8,520 bases of DNA from DATCZS01 sp036525795 (GCA_036525795.1 DATCZS010000163.1:1-8520); one strand, 5' to 3'; counted from the stretch's first letter, positions 1 to 6,004 are shown. The notes: generated by a model from the sequence alone, not told the origin. Translations and numbers: made by a program.

Positions 1-1002
1 CAGCGCCAGGTCTCGGGAGAGCTCTTCCCCCTCTTCGCCGCCAACCAGCGGCGCGGCCTGCGATCGGGGTACGACCAGGGCGACGTCTCCCCCCATGCGG
101 CCCTCTTCATCGGGGCGGGGCTCTACACACGGATGTACGAGCGAAGGGCGGCGAGGACCAGACGGACGTACGCCGTGAGCCTGCTGGTCGACGCGTCTGC
201 CTCGATGCTCCAGCCGCGGCCCGGACAGAGCGGTCTCCGCTCACCCTGGGGAATGGCGGCAGCCCTGCTGGGAGCCTGGACGCTGGCACGGCTGTGCGAC
301 GAGCTGCAGATCGACTTCGAAGTGGCACTGTTCAACCGCTCGTTTGCCGCCCGCCCCGGCGACTCGGAGTGGACGTTCACCCGCGCCCGGAGCCAGGCGA
401 CCGCCGGTCTGCGCCAGTCCCAGGGCTCGGCGGCAGACCGACTGACGTCCACCGTCAACCACTACATCGTCAAGCCGTTCGACCGCCGCTGGCGCGAGTC
501 CGAAGACCTCCTCGCCGGGCTGTTCTGGACCGCCTCCCACCCCACCCGCGCGTCCACGGCCGCCCGCCGCGACCCGCGACAGGCACCTCCGGTGTCGATG
601 TTCGACAAGGCCTCGAACGTCGACGAATTCAACCTGACGCACGCCGCCGAGCGGATGAGCCGTTTCGGGGCCAACGTGAGGGTGCTGGTCGTGCTGGCGG
701 ACGGGATGACGAGAGGCTCGATCAACAGCCTCCGTTCGACCGTCGAGACGATCGAACGGAGCGGAACCACCGTGCTCGGAATCGGGATCGGCGACGACAC
801 GGTTTCGACCACCTACGGCCGCCATCAGGTGGTCGAGCGTCCCGAAGCACTGGCAGGGGCGATGGTCAACGGCGTGCGCGCCTCCCTCCGCCGCAGCCTG
901 GCCATGTGGGGAATGGACACCTGGTGGCTTCGCTCGGCCCGCCCCGGACCGGCGTCAGACGCGTCGGCCACCGCCTTCTGGAAGGAGCAACACAGTGCCT
1001 GA
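1..1002 (+). CDS. CobT-like VWA (MIDAS) domain protein, 5' end cut by window
   Basis: The reading frame is open from base 1, so the N-terminus lies outside the window; 333 residues are visible. Window residues 64-68 (bases 190-204) read DASAS, an intact MIDAS metal site (DxSxS) at the end of the strand AVSLLV. A segment NVDEFNLTHAAERM (from residue 206) and the strand VLVVLADG (to residue 235) match the layout of the cobaltochelatase CobT C-terminal VWA domain, as do the late GIGIGDD motif and the stretch before the MIDAS (RRGLRSGYDQGDVSP...). CobT-type proteins partner a CobS-type AAA+ ATPase, and such a gene follows directly with an 8-nt overlap, so the two are probably co-translated. No CobN or cobalamin gene is visible, so a role in cobalt chelation is not supported; a MoxR/VWA-like chaperone role is the broader inference. 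About 120 residues between the MIDAS and the NVDE segment are poorly recognisable. A near-perfect 32-nt inverted repeat lies inside the gene at 730-761. Confidence 0.85.
   Translation, partial: QRQVSGELFPLFAANQRRGLRSGYDQGDVSPHAALFIGAGLYTRMYERRAARTRRTYAVSLLVDASASMLQPRPGQSGLRSPWGMAAALLGAWTLARLCDELQIDFEVALFNRSFAARPGDSEWTFTRARSQATAGLRQSQGSAADRLTSTVNHYIVKPFDRRWRESEDLLAGLFWTASHPTRASTAARRDPRQAPPVSMFDKASNVDEFNLTHAAERMSRFGANVRVLVVLADGMTRGSINSLRSTVETIERSGTTVLGIGIGDDTVSTTYGRHQVVERPEALAGAMVNGVRASLRRSLAMWGMDTWWLRSARPGPASDASATAFWKEQHSA
730..761. repeat. Near-perfect 32-nt inverted repeat inside the VWA gene
   Basis: The outer arms are CTCCGTTCGA (730-739) and TCGAACGGAG (752-761), a perfect 10-bp match. 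After one mismatch (C740/A751) the inner arms CGTC (741-744) and GACG (747-750) also pair, leaving GA in the centre. In all, 14 of 16 opposed positions are complementary. It is fully inside coding sequence (Leu-Arg-Ser-Thr-Val-Glu-Thr-Ile-Glu-Arg-Ser). In RNA it could form a strong hairpin; in DNA it could be a binding site. The function is unknown. Confidence 0.75.
982..987 (+). promoter_or_regulatory. Shine-Dalgarno of the AAA+ gene
   Basis: AAGGAG ends 7 nt before the GTG at 995. It lies inside the end of the VWA gene and fixes the AAA+ start, which overlaps the VWA stop codon (TGA at 1000-1002). Confidence 0.75.
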
Positions 1003-1987
1003 AACAGTGATATTCGACGATCCGGCCGGTGCCGGGCCTCCCATCGAGTTGACCCGCTTCGAAGTCCCGGGCGACGTCGAAGACCGCGACCAGCGGATCG
1101 GCAAGATCCCGGAACCGGATCCCCACTACGTCGACGTGGGAATGCTCTACCGCTTCGCCCAGGTGGAAGCGGTGCGCCGTGCCCGGCCTGCCGGTTTCAC
1201 GCCTCTGCATCTCGCGGTGCGGGGCCACATGGGCACCGGCAAGGACCACGACGTCGAGCAGTTCGCTTCCAGGCTCGGACTCCCCTACTACCGGATCCCG
1301 CTCACCGGAGAGGTTCGCGACGTGACGCTCATCGGATCGACCAAGCTCCACGGCGACGGGGCGGGCGGTACGGAGTCTCGGTGGGAAGACGGCGACATCA
1401 CCCGCGCCCTGCGCGGCCCCGCGCTGCTCAATCTGTCCGAGTTGAACGCAGCCGGAGCCGAGACCCTCTTCGCCCTTCACGGGCTGCTCGACCGCTACGC
1501 CGCCATCGACCTCCCCAACGGGGACACCGTGCGACTCCGGGACGACGTCCGGGTGTTCGGCACGATGAACCCCACCGACCTCCGCGACTACGCCGGAACG
1601 CAGACACTCAACAAGGCCTTCGCCGACCGGTGGGTCATCTGGGAGAAGCGTTTCCCCGGATTCGACCAGATCGAGGCGATGCTGCGGCGGCGCTATCCGG
1701 ACCTGAATGACGCCTACGTGGAGGCGATCGGCCGTGTGGCCATCGAGGTGAATGCCAGCTTCGAGGCGGCGGATGCCACCACCCGGGTCGAGACCCCGCT
1801 CAGCCTGCGCAGCATCCTCGACCGGCTTCCCACCGGGCTCCGCATCCACGCCGACGCCGCCGACCCGCTACGCGTCGCCTGGGAGGAATTCGTCCTTCCC
1901 CACGTTGATGCATACGACAGGGACCACTACGAAACCGTGTGGAACGCGGTCGTCCGCAAAGGGCCGAACACTCGCCCGTTCGAGTAG
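995..1987 (+). CDS. CobS-like MoxR-family AAA+ ATPase with altered Walker A and B
   Basis: This 330-residue protein starts at GTG 995, set by the AAGGAG upstream. The P-loop is GHMGTGKD (residues 77-84) followed by HDVEQ, closely like the CobS signature GHTGTGKSTHIEQ but with Asp84 where the Mg2+-binding Ser/Thr belongs. The Walker B region reads ALLNLSELN (residues 143-151), with Ser148 in place of the canonical Asp while catalytic Glu149 is kept. Sensor 1 (FGTMNP, Asn192) is intact. The later block YAGTQTLNKAFADRW (199-213) matches the CobS block ending in DRW, which includes a probable arginine finger (Arg212). Length and motif order fit CobS (about 330 residues). MoxR/CobS proteins form rings that remodel a partner, and here the partner is presumably the VWA protein encoded just upstream. 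In known CobST operons the AAA+ gene usually comes first; here the order is reversed. Whether the protein still hydrolyses ATP cannot be told from sequence. The gene ends at TAG 1985-1987, convergent with the next gene. Confidence 0.9.
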   Translation: MPETVIFDDPAGAGPPIELTRFEVPGDVEDRDQRIGKIPEPDPHYVDVGMLYRFAQVEAVRRARPAGFTPLHLAVRGHMGTGKDHDVEQFASRLGLPYYRIPLTGEVRDVTLIGSTKLHGDGAGGTESRWEDGDITRALRGPALLNLSELNAAGAETLFALHGLLDRYAAIDLPNGDTVRLRDDVRVFGTMNPTDLRDYAGTQTLNKAFADRWVIWEKRFPGFDQIEAMLRRRYPDLNDAYVEAIGRVAIEVNASFEAADATTRVETPLSLRSILDRLPTGLRIHADAADPLRVAWEEFVLPHVDAYDRDHYETVWNAVVRKGPNTRPFE

Positions 1988-1990
1988 CGG

Positions 1991-2002
1991 GGGCCGGGGC
2001 CC
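1991..2002. terminator. Possible small hairpin between convergent genes
   Basis: GGGC (1991-1994) and GCCC (1999-2002) can pair around CGGG, in the 16-nt gap between two convergent stop codons. There is no T-run on either strand and the stem is only 4-5 bp, so a bidirectional terminator role rests mainly on position. Confidence 0.25.
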
Positions 2003-2003
2003 G

Positions 2004-2438
2004 TCACCCGTAGAGCTGGCGGTCTGCCTCGCGCAGCCGTTGGGTGACCGCACGCAGGATCTTGTGCTGGAACGCGCTCGAGCTGTCGAGCAGACCGGAG
2101 AAGTCCCTGCGATGCATCACGAGAATCGCTCCGTCGGATTCGGCCACGATGTCCGCCGAACGCGGCGCGCCGTCGATCAGCGACATCTCCCCCGCCACGG
2201 CACCCGGTCCCAACACGGCCACCTTCCGACCGTTGCGCTTGATGATCAAGGAGCCTTCGACCACCACGAACGCCTCCTGACCGGCTTCGCCCTGTCTCCC
2301 CAGCGTCTCTCCTGCGGCGACGGCGATTTCGTCCGCCGACCGGGCGATCTGACCGAGATCCTTCTGCGACAGATTGGCGAAGAGAGGGACCTGAGCGAGC
2401 AGATCCACCTTCTCCGACTTCCGCTTGAGAACCGCCAT
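2004..2438 (-). CDS. Stand-alone cyclic-nucleotide-binding domain protein
   Basis: This 144-residue protein begins at ATG 2438-2436 on the minus strand, with GAGGAG 5 nt upstream. It is one Crp-type beta-barrel domain: an entry helix (VDLLAQVPLFANLSQKDL, residues 11-28), the barrel with GxxGQEAFVVVEG, and a phosphate-binding cassette GEMSLIDGAPRSA (residues 83-95). Glu84 and the Arg93-Ser94 pair correspond to the ribose- and phosphate-contacting residues of CRP (Glu72, Arg82, Ser83), so binding of a cyclic nucleotide is plausible, though the ligand is not proven. After the C-terminal helix (residues 113-144) the protein stops. There is no helix-turn-helix, kinase, transporter or other effector, so it is not a CRP-like transcription factor by itself. 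It probably acts by protein-protein contact. It is a lone gene, convergent with the AAA+ gene and divergent from the LOG gene. Confidence 0.9.
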   Translation of the reverse strand: MAVLKRKSEKVDLLAQVPLFANLSQKDLGQIARSADEIAVAAGETLGRQGEAGQEAFVVVEGSLIIKRNGRKVAVLGPGAVAGEMSLIDGAPRSADIVAESDGAILVMHRRDFSGLLDSSSAFQHKILRAVTQRLREADRQLYG

Positions 2439-2443
2439 GTGGA

Positions 2444-2449
2444 CTCCTC
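2444..2449 (-). promoter_or_regulatory. Shine-Dalgarno of the cNMP-binding gene
   Basis: Read on the minus strand, GAGGAG lies 5 nt before the ATG at 2438. It confirms this start and contrasts with the divergent LOG gene, which has no such site. Confidence 0.7.
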
Positions 2450-2477
2450 ATTCCGAGCGATACACCACCGTACCCGG

Positions 2478-2489
2478 CGGCGGCCGCCG
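2478..2489. repeat. 12-bp perfect palindrome in divergent intergenic region
   Basis: CGGCGGCCGCCG is fully self-complementary and lies midway in the 102-bp gap between the divergent cNMP-binding and LOG genes. It could be an operator for one or both genes, but GC-rich palindromes of this kind also arise by chance in such a genome. Confidence 0.35.
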
Positions 2490-2525
2490 TGGCCCGGCCG
2501 GTGACAGGTTCTCGGGGGGCACGGG

Positions 2526-2531
2526 TAGCGT
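2526..2531 (+). promoter_or_regulatory. Possible -10 box of a leaderless LOG transcript
   Basis: TAGCGT fits the actinobacterial TANNNT pattern and ends 9 nt before ATG 2541. GTGACA at 2501-2506 could be a -35, but the 19-nt spacer is long. The ATG lacks a convincing Shine-Dalgarno (only GGGG two nt before it), which favours leaderless initiation. Confidence 0.4.
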
Positions 2532-2540
2532 GTCGGGGAC

Positions 2541-3626
2541 ATGCGCTCCTATGACCTCGGCAATGCGGAACTGGATCGACAGGTGCGGGACCTGGTCGCT
2601 TCGGCGTCTGAGAACGAGAACCAGGACCTGATCGTCGAGATGATCACCACGGTTCTCAAGCTCCACCGCGACGGCTCGGTCCGGGGTGATCTGAAGCTGA
2701 TCAACACCGCGCTCAAGGAGATGCGCTATTCCAACCTGGTCTTCTCCCGGCACAGCGAACCCAAGGTGACCATCTTCGGCTCCGCCCGGCTCACCGAGAC
2801 GGACCCGAACTACGAGATGGCCGCCACGTTCGCCTCGCGGATGGTGGAGAGGGGCTGGGGGGTGATCACCGGTGCCGGGCCCGGCATCATGGAGGCCGGG
2901 AGCCGGGGGGCCGGGACCGACGACGGCTACGGCGTCAAGATCCGGCTCCCGTTCGAGTCCCAACCCAACGCCTTCATCGCACCCGAGCGAACCGTCAACT
3001 ACAAGTACTTCTTCACGCGCAAGCTGGCGTTCGTGAAGGAATCGCATGGATTCGCCCTCTTTCCCGGAGGCTTCGGCACCCTCGACGAGACGTTCGAACT
3101 GATGACGCTCATCCAGACCGGGAAGAGCGACATCCATCCGATCGTGCTCATCGAGGCTCCGGGCACCGGATTCTGGGACCAGCTCTTCGGGTTCATCCGG
3201 ACCACTCTCGTCGACAGAGGGCTGATCGCCCCCTCCGACCTCGAACTGTTGCGGGTGACCAGCGACGTCGACACGGCCGTCGAGGAACTGTGCGGGTTCT
3301 ATGCCAACTACCAGTCCCAGCGCTACGTCGACGGGTCCCTCGTACTGCGGCTGGCTCAGGCCCCGTCCCCCGAGGTGCTCGACCAGATCAACGCTGAGTT
3401 CGCCGACATCGTCGTGGAAGGGTCGATCGAGGTGGCCGATCCTTCCCCTGTCGAGATCAGGGATGAAGACGCCCTCGACCTGGCGCGAGTGAGGTTCGTA
3501 TTCGACCGCCGCCAGTTCGGCCGCCTCCGGCTCCTCATCGATCGGCTGAACGGTCTGGTCGAGGTCCCACGTGAGGTTCGACCCCCCGCACCGTTCGGTA
3601 GCGAGCAGGCCGACCGGGAGTGGTGA
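2541..3626 (+). CDS. LOG-family (TIGR00730-like) Rossmann-fold protein with long extensions
   Basis: This is a 361-residue member of the family once annotated as lysine decarboxylase and now known as LOG/nucleotide N-glycosidase-like proteins. The core starts near residue 74 (KVTIFGSARL), passes through GAGPGIMEAG (111-120), a probable nucleotide-phosphate-binding turn, then FTRK (158-161, with the family's conserved Arg160), and reaches the hallmark PGGFGTLDE (175-183) with catalytic-type Glu183. Small plant-type LOG enzymes are about 200 residues and release cytokinin bases from nucleoside 5'-monophosphates; the longer PpnN type cleaves purine nucleotides. Here about 70 residues precede the core and about 110 follow it, including NYQSQRYVDGSLVLRL (256-271), a segment I recall from long actinobacterial homologues. 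A phosphoribohydrolase activity is likely and the substrate is unknown. It is expressed alone from the divergent gap; the next gene begins 55 nt later. Confidence 0.85.
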   Translation: MRSYDLGNAELDRQVRDLVASASENENQDLIVEMITTVLKLHRDGSVRGDLKLINTALKEMRYSNLVFSRHSEPKVTIFGSARLTETDPNYEMAATFASRMVERGWGVITGAGPGIMEAGSRGAGTDDGYGVKIRLPFESQPNAFIAPERTVNYKYFFTRKLAFVKESHGFALFPGGFGTLDETFELMTLIQTGKSDIHPIVLIEAPGTGFWDQLFGFIRTTLVDRGLIAPSDLELLRVTSDVDTAVEELCGFYANYQSQRYVDGSLVLRLAQAPSPEVLDQINAEFADIVVEGSIEVADPSPVEIRDEDALDLARVRFVFDRRQFGRLRLLIDRLNGLVEVPREVRPPAPFGSEQADREW

Positions 3627-3667
3627 GGGACCGGCCCTTTCCAGGCCAGGACACCTTCGGGAGACAC

Positions 3668-3673
3668 TAAAAT
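3668..3673 (+). promoter_or_regulatory. -10 box of a probable leaderless operon promoter
   Basis: TAAAAT differs from TATAAT at one position and stands out in this GC-rich DNA. It ends 8 nt before GTG 3682, so transcription would begin at or next to the start codon. I see no good -35 about 17 nt upstream. This box supports the GTG at 3682 and marks the start of the three-gene operon. Confidence 0.6.
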
Positions 3674-3681
3674 CCTGCGCC

Positions 3682-4413
3682 GTGCGTGAAATCCTCTCCG
3701 ACCTCGTCGCAGAACAGCAGTTCCTTGACCAGTTCCTCCAGCGGATATCGCTGAGGGACTGGGACCGTCCGACCGCGGCCAAGGGTTGGACCATCCGTGA
3801 CACCATCTCCCATCTGGCCGACTCCGAGGAGCTGGCGGCGGGGGCGATCGCAGGCACCGCCGACCTCACTCGCTACCGCTCCGGCGACATCCTCGACGAG
3901 CTGAACCAGATCGCAGTGTCACAGGGACGGAAGATGCGTCCCCAGGACGTGATCGAGTGGTGGAGAGGCGGACGGGCCAAAGTGGTCGAGCCGCTCTCTC
4001 ACATGAAGGCGTCGGATCGCATCGCATGGTCGAACGGTTCGATCAGCGCGCGCACGCTCGCCACGATCCGGCTGATGGAGACATGGGCGCACGGGCTCGA
4101 CATCTACAAGGCGATGGGCGCCGACATCGAGGACACCCAACGCATCCGTCACATCTGCTGGCTGGGATGGAAGTCGCTCCCGTACGCGTTCAAGATCGCG
4201 GAGGAGGACTACGTGCCGATCCGGGTCGAGGTCATCGGACCGGGATACGCCAAGTGGGTGTACGGCCCGGACGATGCCACCGACGTCATCAAGGGCTCGG
4301 CCGGGGATTTCGCCCGTCTCGTCGTCCGGCGGATGGAGCCCGACGAGACGCGCCTCAGGGTGACGGGCGACACCGCCGAAAAGGCGATGAAGCTGGCGCG
4401 CGCGTACCTGTGA
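3682..4413 (+). CDS. DinB/mycothiol-isomerase-like metal-binding protein (TIGR03084-like)
   Basis: This 243-residue protein shows the N-terminal fold of mycothiol-dependent maleylpyruvate isomerases: GWTIRDTISHLADSEELA (residues 35-52) supplies His44, and METWAHGLDI (132-141) supplies Glu133 and His137. Together these are the usual three metal ligands of the DinB-like four-helix bundle. The C-terminal part (GSAGDFARLVVRR, 205-217) resembles the second domain of the TIGR03084 family. Family members are assumed to use a divalent metal and in some cases a thiol cofactor; the reaction here is unknown. I chose GTG 3682 because the TAAAAT box lies 8 nt upstream and the family's conserved helix starts at once. 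An in-frame GTG at 3571 would overlap the LOG gene by 56 nt and add sequence with no family character. The stop codon shares the four bases GTGA with the start of the BtpA gene, so the two are translationally coupled. Confidence 0.85.
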   Translation: MREILSDLVAEQQFLDQFLQRISLRDWDRPTAAKGWTIRDTISHLADSEELAAGAIAGTADLTRYRSGDILDELNQIAVSQGRKMRPQDVIEWWRGGRAKVVEPLSHMKASDRIAWSNGSISARTLATIRLMETWAHGLDIYKAMGADIEDTQRIRHICWLGWKSLPYAFKIAEEDYVPIRVEVIGPGYAKWVYGPDDATDVIKGSAGDFARLVVRRMEPDETRLRVTGDTAEKAMKLARAYL

Positions 4414-5195
4414 ACCTTCCCCCTCTCATCGGAATGGTGCACCTCGCACCACTCCCCGGTGCGCCACGCCACACCGGGTCGATGGACCAGGTGATCGACG
4501 CGGCGCTACGCGACACGGCGGTACTCGCCGCGGCCGGGTTCGACGCGCTGATGATCGAGAACTTCGGTGACGCCCCCTTCTTCGCGGACGACGTGCCCGA
4601 CGTGACGGTCGCCGCGATGACCCGAGCCGTGACCGAGATCCGCTCGGTCACCTCCCTCCCCATCGGCGTGAACGTGCTGCGCAACGATGGGCTGGCGGCG
4701 GCCGCCATCGCCATCGCCACCGGCGCATCGCTCATCCGTGTGAACGTGCTGACCGGCACCATGTACACGGACCAGGGCCCGATCGTGGGACAGGCGGCCG
4801 AGATCGCCCGCACCCTCATGACCGCACCGCTGCCACCCCTCGTCCTGGCCGATGTGTTCGTCAAACACGCCACTCCGCCCCCCGGGCTGACCGTCGAACA
4901 GGCCGCCCTCGACACCTGGGAACGCGGAGGCGCCTCCGCTCTCGTGGTCTCCGGCACCGGCACCGGCACGGAGATCGACATCGAGGATGCCCGGCGTATC
5001 CGCCGAGCCGTCCCCCATGCGCCGCTGGTGGTGGGGTCCGGAGCTTCCGTTGCCGGCATCGAGCAGCTCGCGGGGGTCGTCGACTCGATCATCGTCGGAA
5101 CGTCGCTCAAGGCCGGGGACGTCTCGTCACCGGTGGACCCCGGCCTGGCCGAGACCTTCATCTCCGCGGCGCGGGCGGCAGGATTCACACCGTGA
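4410..5195 (+). CDS. BtpA/SgcQ-family TIM-barrel protein
   Basis: This 261-residue protein matches the BtpA family along its whole length: PPLIGMVHLAPLPGAPRH (residues 4-21), IENFGDAPFF (49-58), PIGVNVLRND (84-93), SLIRVNVLTG then TDQGPIVG (107-127), ADVFVKHA (147-154), VVSGTGTG (179-186) and LVVGSGAS (206-213). These are the strand ends of a (beta/alpha)8 barrel. BtpA was named for a role in photosystem I accumulation in cyanobacteria, but homologues occur widely in non-photosynthetic bacteria and archaea and their reaction is unknown; no photosynthesis gene is seen here. The start is GTG 4410, within the GTGA shared with the previous stop. No separate Shine-Dalgarno is evident, so translation probably depends on coupling. 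It overlaps the crotonase gene by another GTGA, placing it in the centre of a three-gene operon. Confidence 0.85.
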   Translation: MNLPPLIGMVHLAPLPGAPRHTGSMDQVIDAALRDTAVLAAAGFDALMIENFGDAPFFADDVPDVTVAAMTRAVTEIRSVTSLPIGVNVLRNDGLAAAAIAIATGASLIRVNVLTGTMYTDQGPIVGQAAEIARTLMTAPLPPLVLADVFVKHATPPPGLTVEQAALDTWERGGASALVVSGTGTGTEIDIEDARRIRRAVPHAPLVVGSGASVAGIEQLAGVVDSIIVGTSLKAGDVSSPVDPGLAETFISAARAAGFTP

Positions 5196-5968
5196 CCGTG
5201 CGCGTCGAGTCGACCGGCGGCGTGAACTGGCTGACGATCGACCGGCCCGACGTGCGGAATGCGATCTCCGACGACGGGATGATCGAGGACATCTGCTCGG
5301 CCGTCGAAGCGGCCGAGGCGGACCCGAGCGTGAACGTGCTGGTCGTGACGGGTGCAGGGACCGCGTTCTCGGCCGGCGGAAACGTCAAGGACATGGCCGA
5401 GCGCGCCGGAATGTTCGCCGGGGACCCCTACCAGGTGGGCGAGGGGTACCGGACCAGCATTCAGCGATTGACCCGGGCCTTCTTGAACACCGACCTCGTC
5501 ACGATCGCCGCGGTGAACGGCCCGGCGATCGGAGCCGGATTCGACCTCGCCCTCGCGTGCGACCTGCGCCTGGGCAGTCCGGCTGCTCGCTTTGCCCACA
5601 CCTTCGTCGACCTGGGCATCGTCCCCGGAGACGGTGGCGCCTGGCTGTTGCCGCGGGTGGTCGGGTGGCAGCGCGCCTGTGAGCTCGCCTTCACGGCGCG
5701 CGTCATCGACGCCGAGACCGCTGTCGAGTACGGCGTGTTGCTCTCGGTGCACACCGACCTCACCGAGGCGACCCGTGCGCTGGCGGACGCCGTCGCAGCT
5801 CGGCCGGGCCACTCGCTGCGACTGACGAAACGCCTGCTGCGGCACGCCCGGACGATGGAACTCGACGGCTTCCTCGACCTCACCGCCTCCCTGCAGGCGC
5901 TCGCCCACACCACCGAGGAGCACCGCCTGGCGGTCGAGCGATACCTGGAGCGCTGGAGCCGGCCCTGA
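5192..5968 (+). CDS. Enoyl-CoA hydratase/isomerase (crotonase) superfamily protein
   Basis: This 258-residue protein is of normal length for a crotonase. The two oxyanion-hole segments are clear: AFSAGGNVKDM (residues 58-68) and NGPAIGAGFDLALACDLR (109-126), followed by FVDLGIVPGDGGAWLLPRVVG (138-158). These support binding of an acyl-CoA thioester and stabilisation of an enolate. The classic hydratase pair is absent: aligned with rat mitochondrial enoyl-CoA hydratase, Asp118 occupies the place of Glu144 and Phe138 that of Glu164. Asp140, two residues later, could act instead. So a plain 2-enoyl-CoA hydratase is doubtful, and an isomerase, hydrolase or other crotonase activity is as likely. 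It starts at GTG 5192 inside the stop of the BtpA gene (GTGA overlap) and is the last gene of the operon. Confidence 0.88.
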   Translation: MTVRVESTGGVNWLTIDRPDVRNAISDDGMIEDICSAVEAAEADPSVNVLVVTGAGTAFSAGGNVKDMAERAGMFAGDPYQVGEGYRTSIQRLTRAFLNTDLVTIAAVNGPAIGAGFDLALACDLRLGSPAARFAHTFVDLGIVPGDGGAWLLPRVVGWQRACELAFTARVIDAETAVEYGVLLSVHTDLTEATRALADAVAARPGHSLRLTKRLLRHARTMELDGFLDLTASLQALAHTTEEHRLAVERYLERWSRP

Positions 5969-5984
5969 CCGGAGGCGTCCCTGC

Positions 5985-6004
5985 GCCCGGTCGTTGCCCG
6001 GTCG
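5985..6004. repeat. Tandem 9-nt direct repeat with 11-nt period
   Basis: GCCCGGTCG occurs at 5985-5993 and again at 5996-6004, separated by TT. The 11-nt period places both copies on one DNA face, as in operators of OmpR/PhoB-type response regulators. It lies 16 nt after the crotonase stop and about 210 nt before the membrane-protein gene. Confidence 0.45.

Noticed and set aside
866..1849. Minus-strand open frame opposite the AAA+ gene
   Set aside because: It is the antisense shadow of a gene with clear CobS-like motifs, and its own translation shows none.
3571..3681. Upstream GTG extension of the DinB-like gene
   Set aside because: It would overlap the LOG gene by 56 nt and add 37 residues without family character; the TAAAAT box sits inside it and points to GTG 3682.
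2448..3869. Long minus-strand open frame opposite the LOG gene
   Set aside because: It covers a complete LOG-family gene and the leaderless promoter of the next operon, and its product has no recognisable motif.
4030..4042. TCGAAC-G-GTTCGA inverted repeat with LexA-like half-sites
   Set aside because: The half-sites are perfect but separated by 1 nt and not 4, and the site is deep inside a coding region; most likely coincidence.
3957..4409. Upstream extension of the BtpA frame
   Set aside because: The frame is open but overlaps the DinB-like gene and encodes Arg/His/Gly-rich nonsense; BtpA homology begins directly at GTG 4410.
4952..4969. Short GGCACC tandem repeat in the BtpA gene
   Set aside because: It encodes the conserved glycine/threonine-rich loop SGTGTG of the family, so codon and motif constraint explain it.
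4355..5923. Very long open frame on the minus strand opposite the BtpA and crotonase genes
   Set aside because: Its translation is low-complexity Arg/Gly/Val/Ser-rich sequence with no family motif, and it lies opposite two full-length recognisable genes. Long antisense frames are expected at this GC content.
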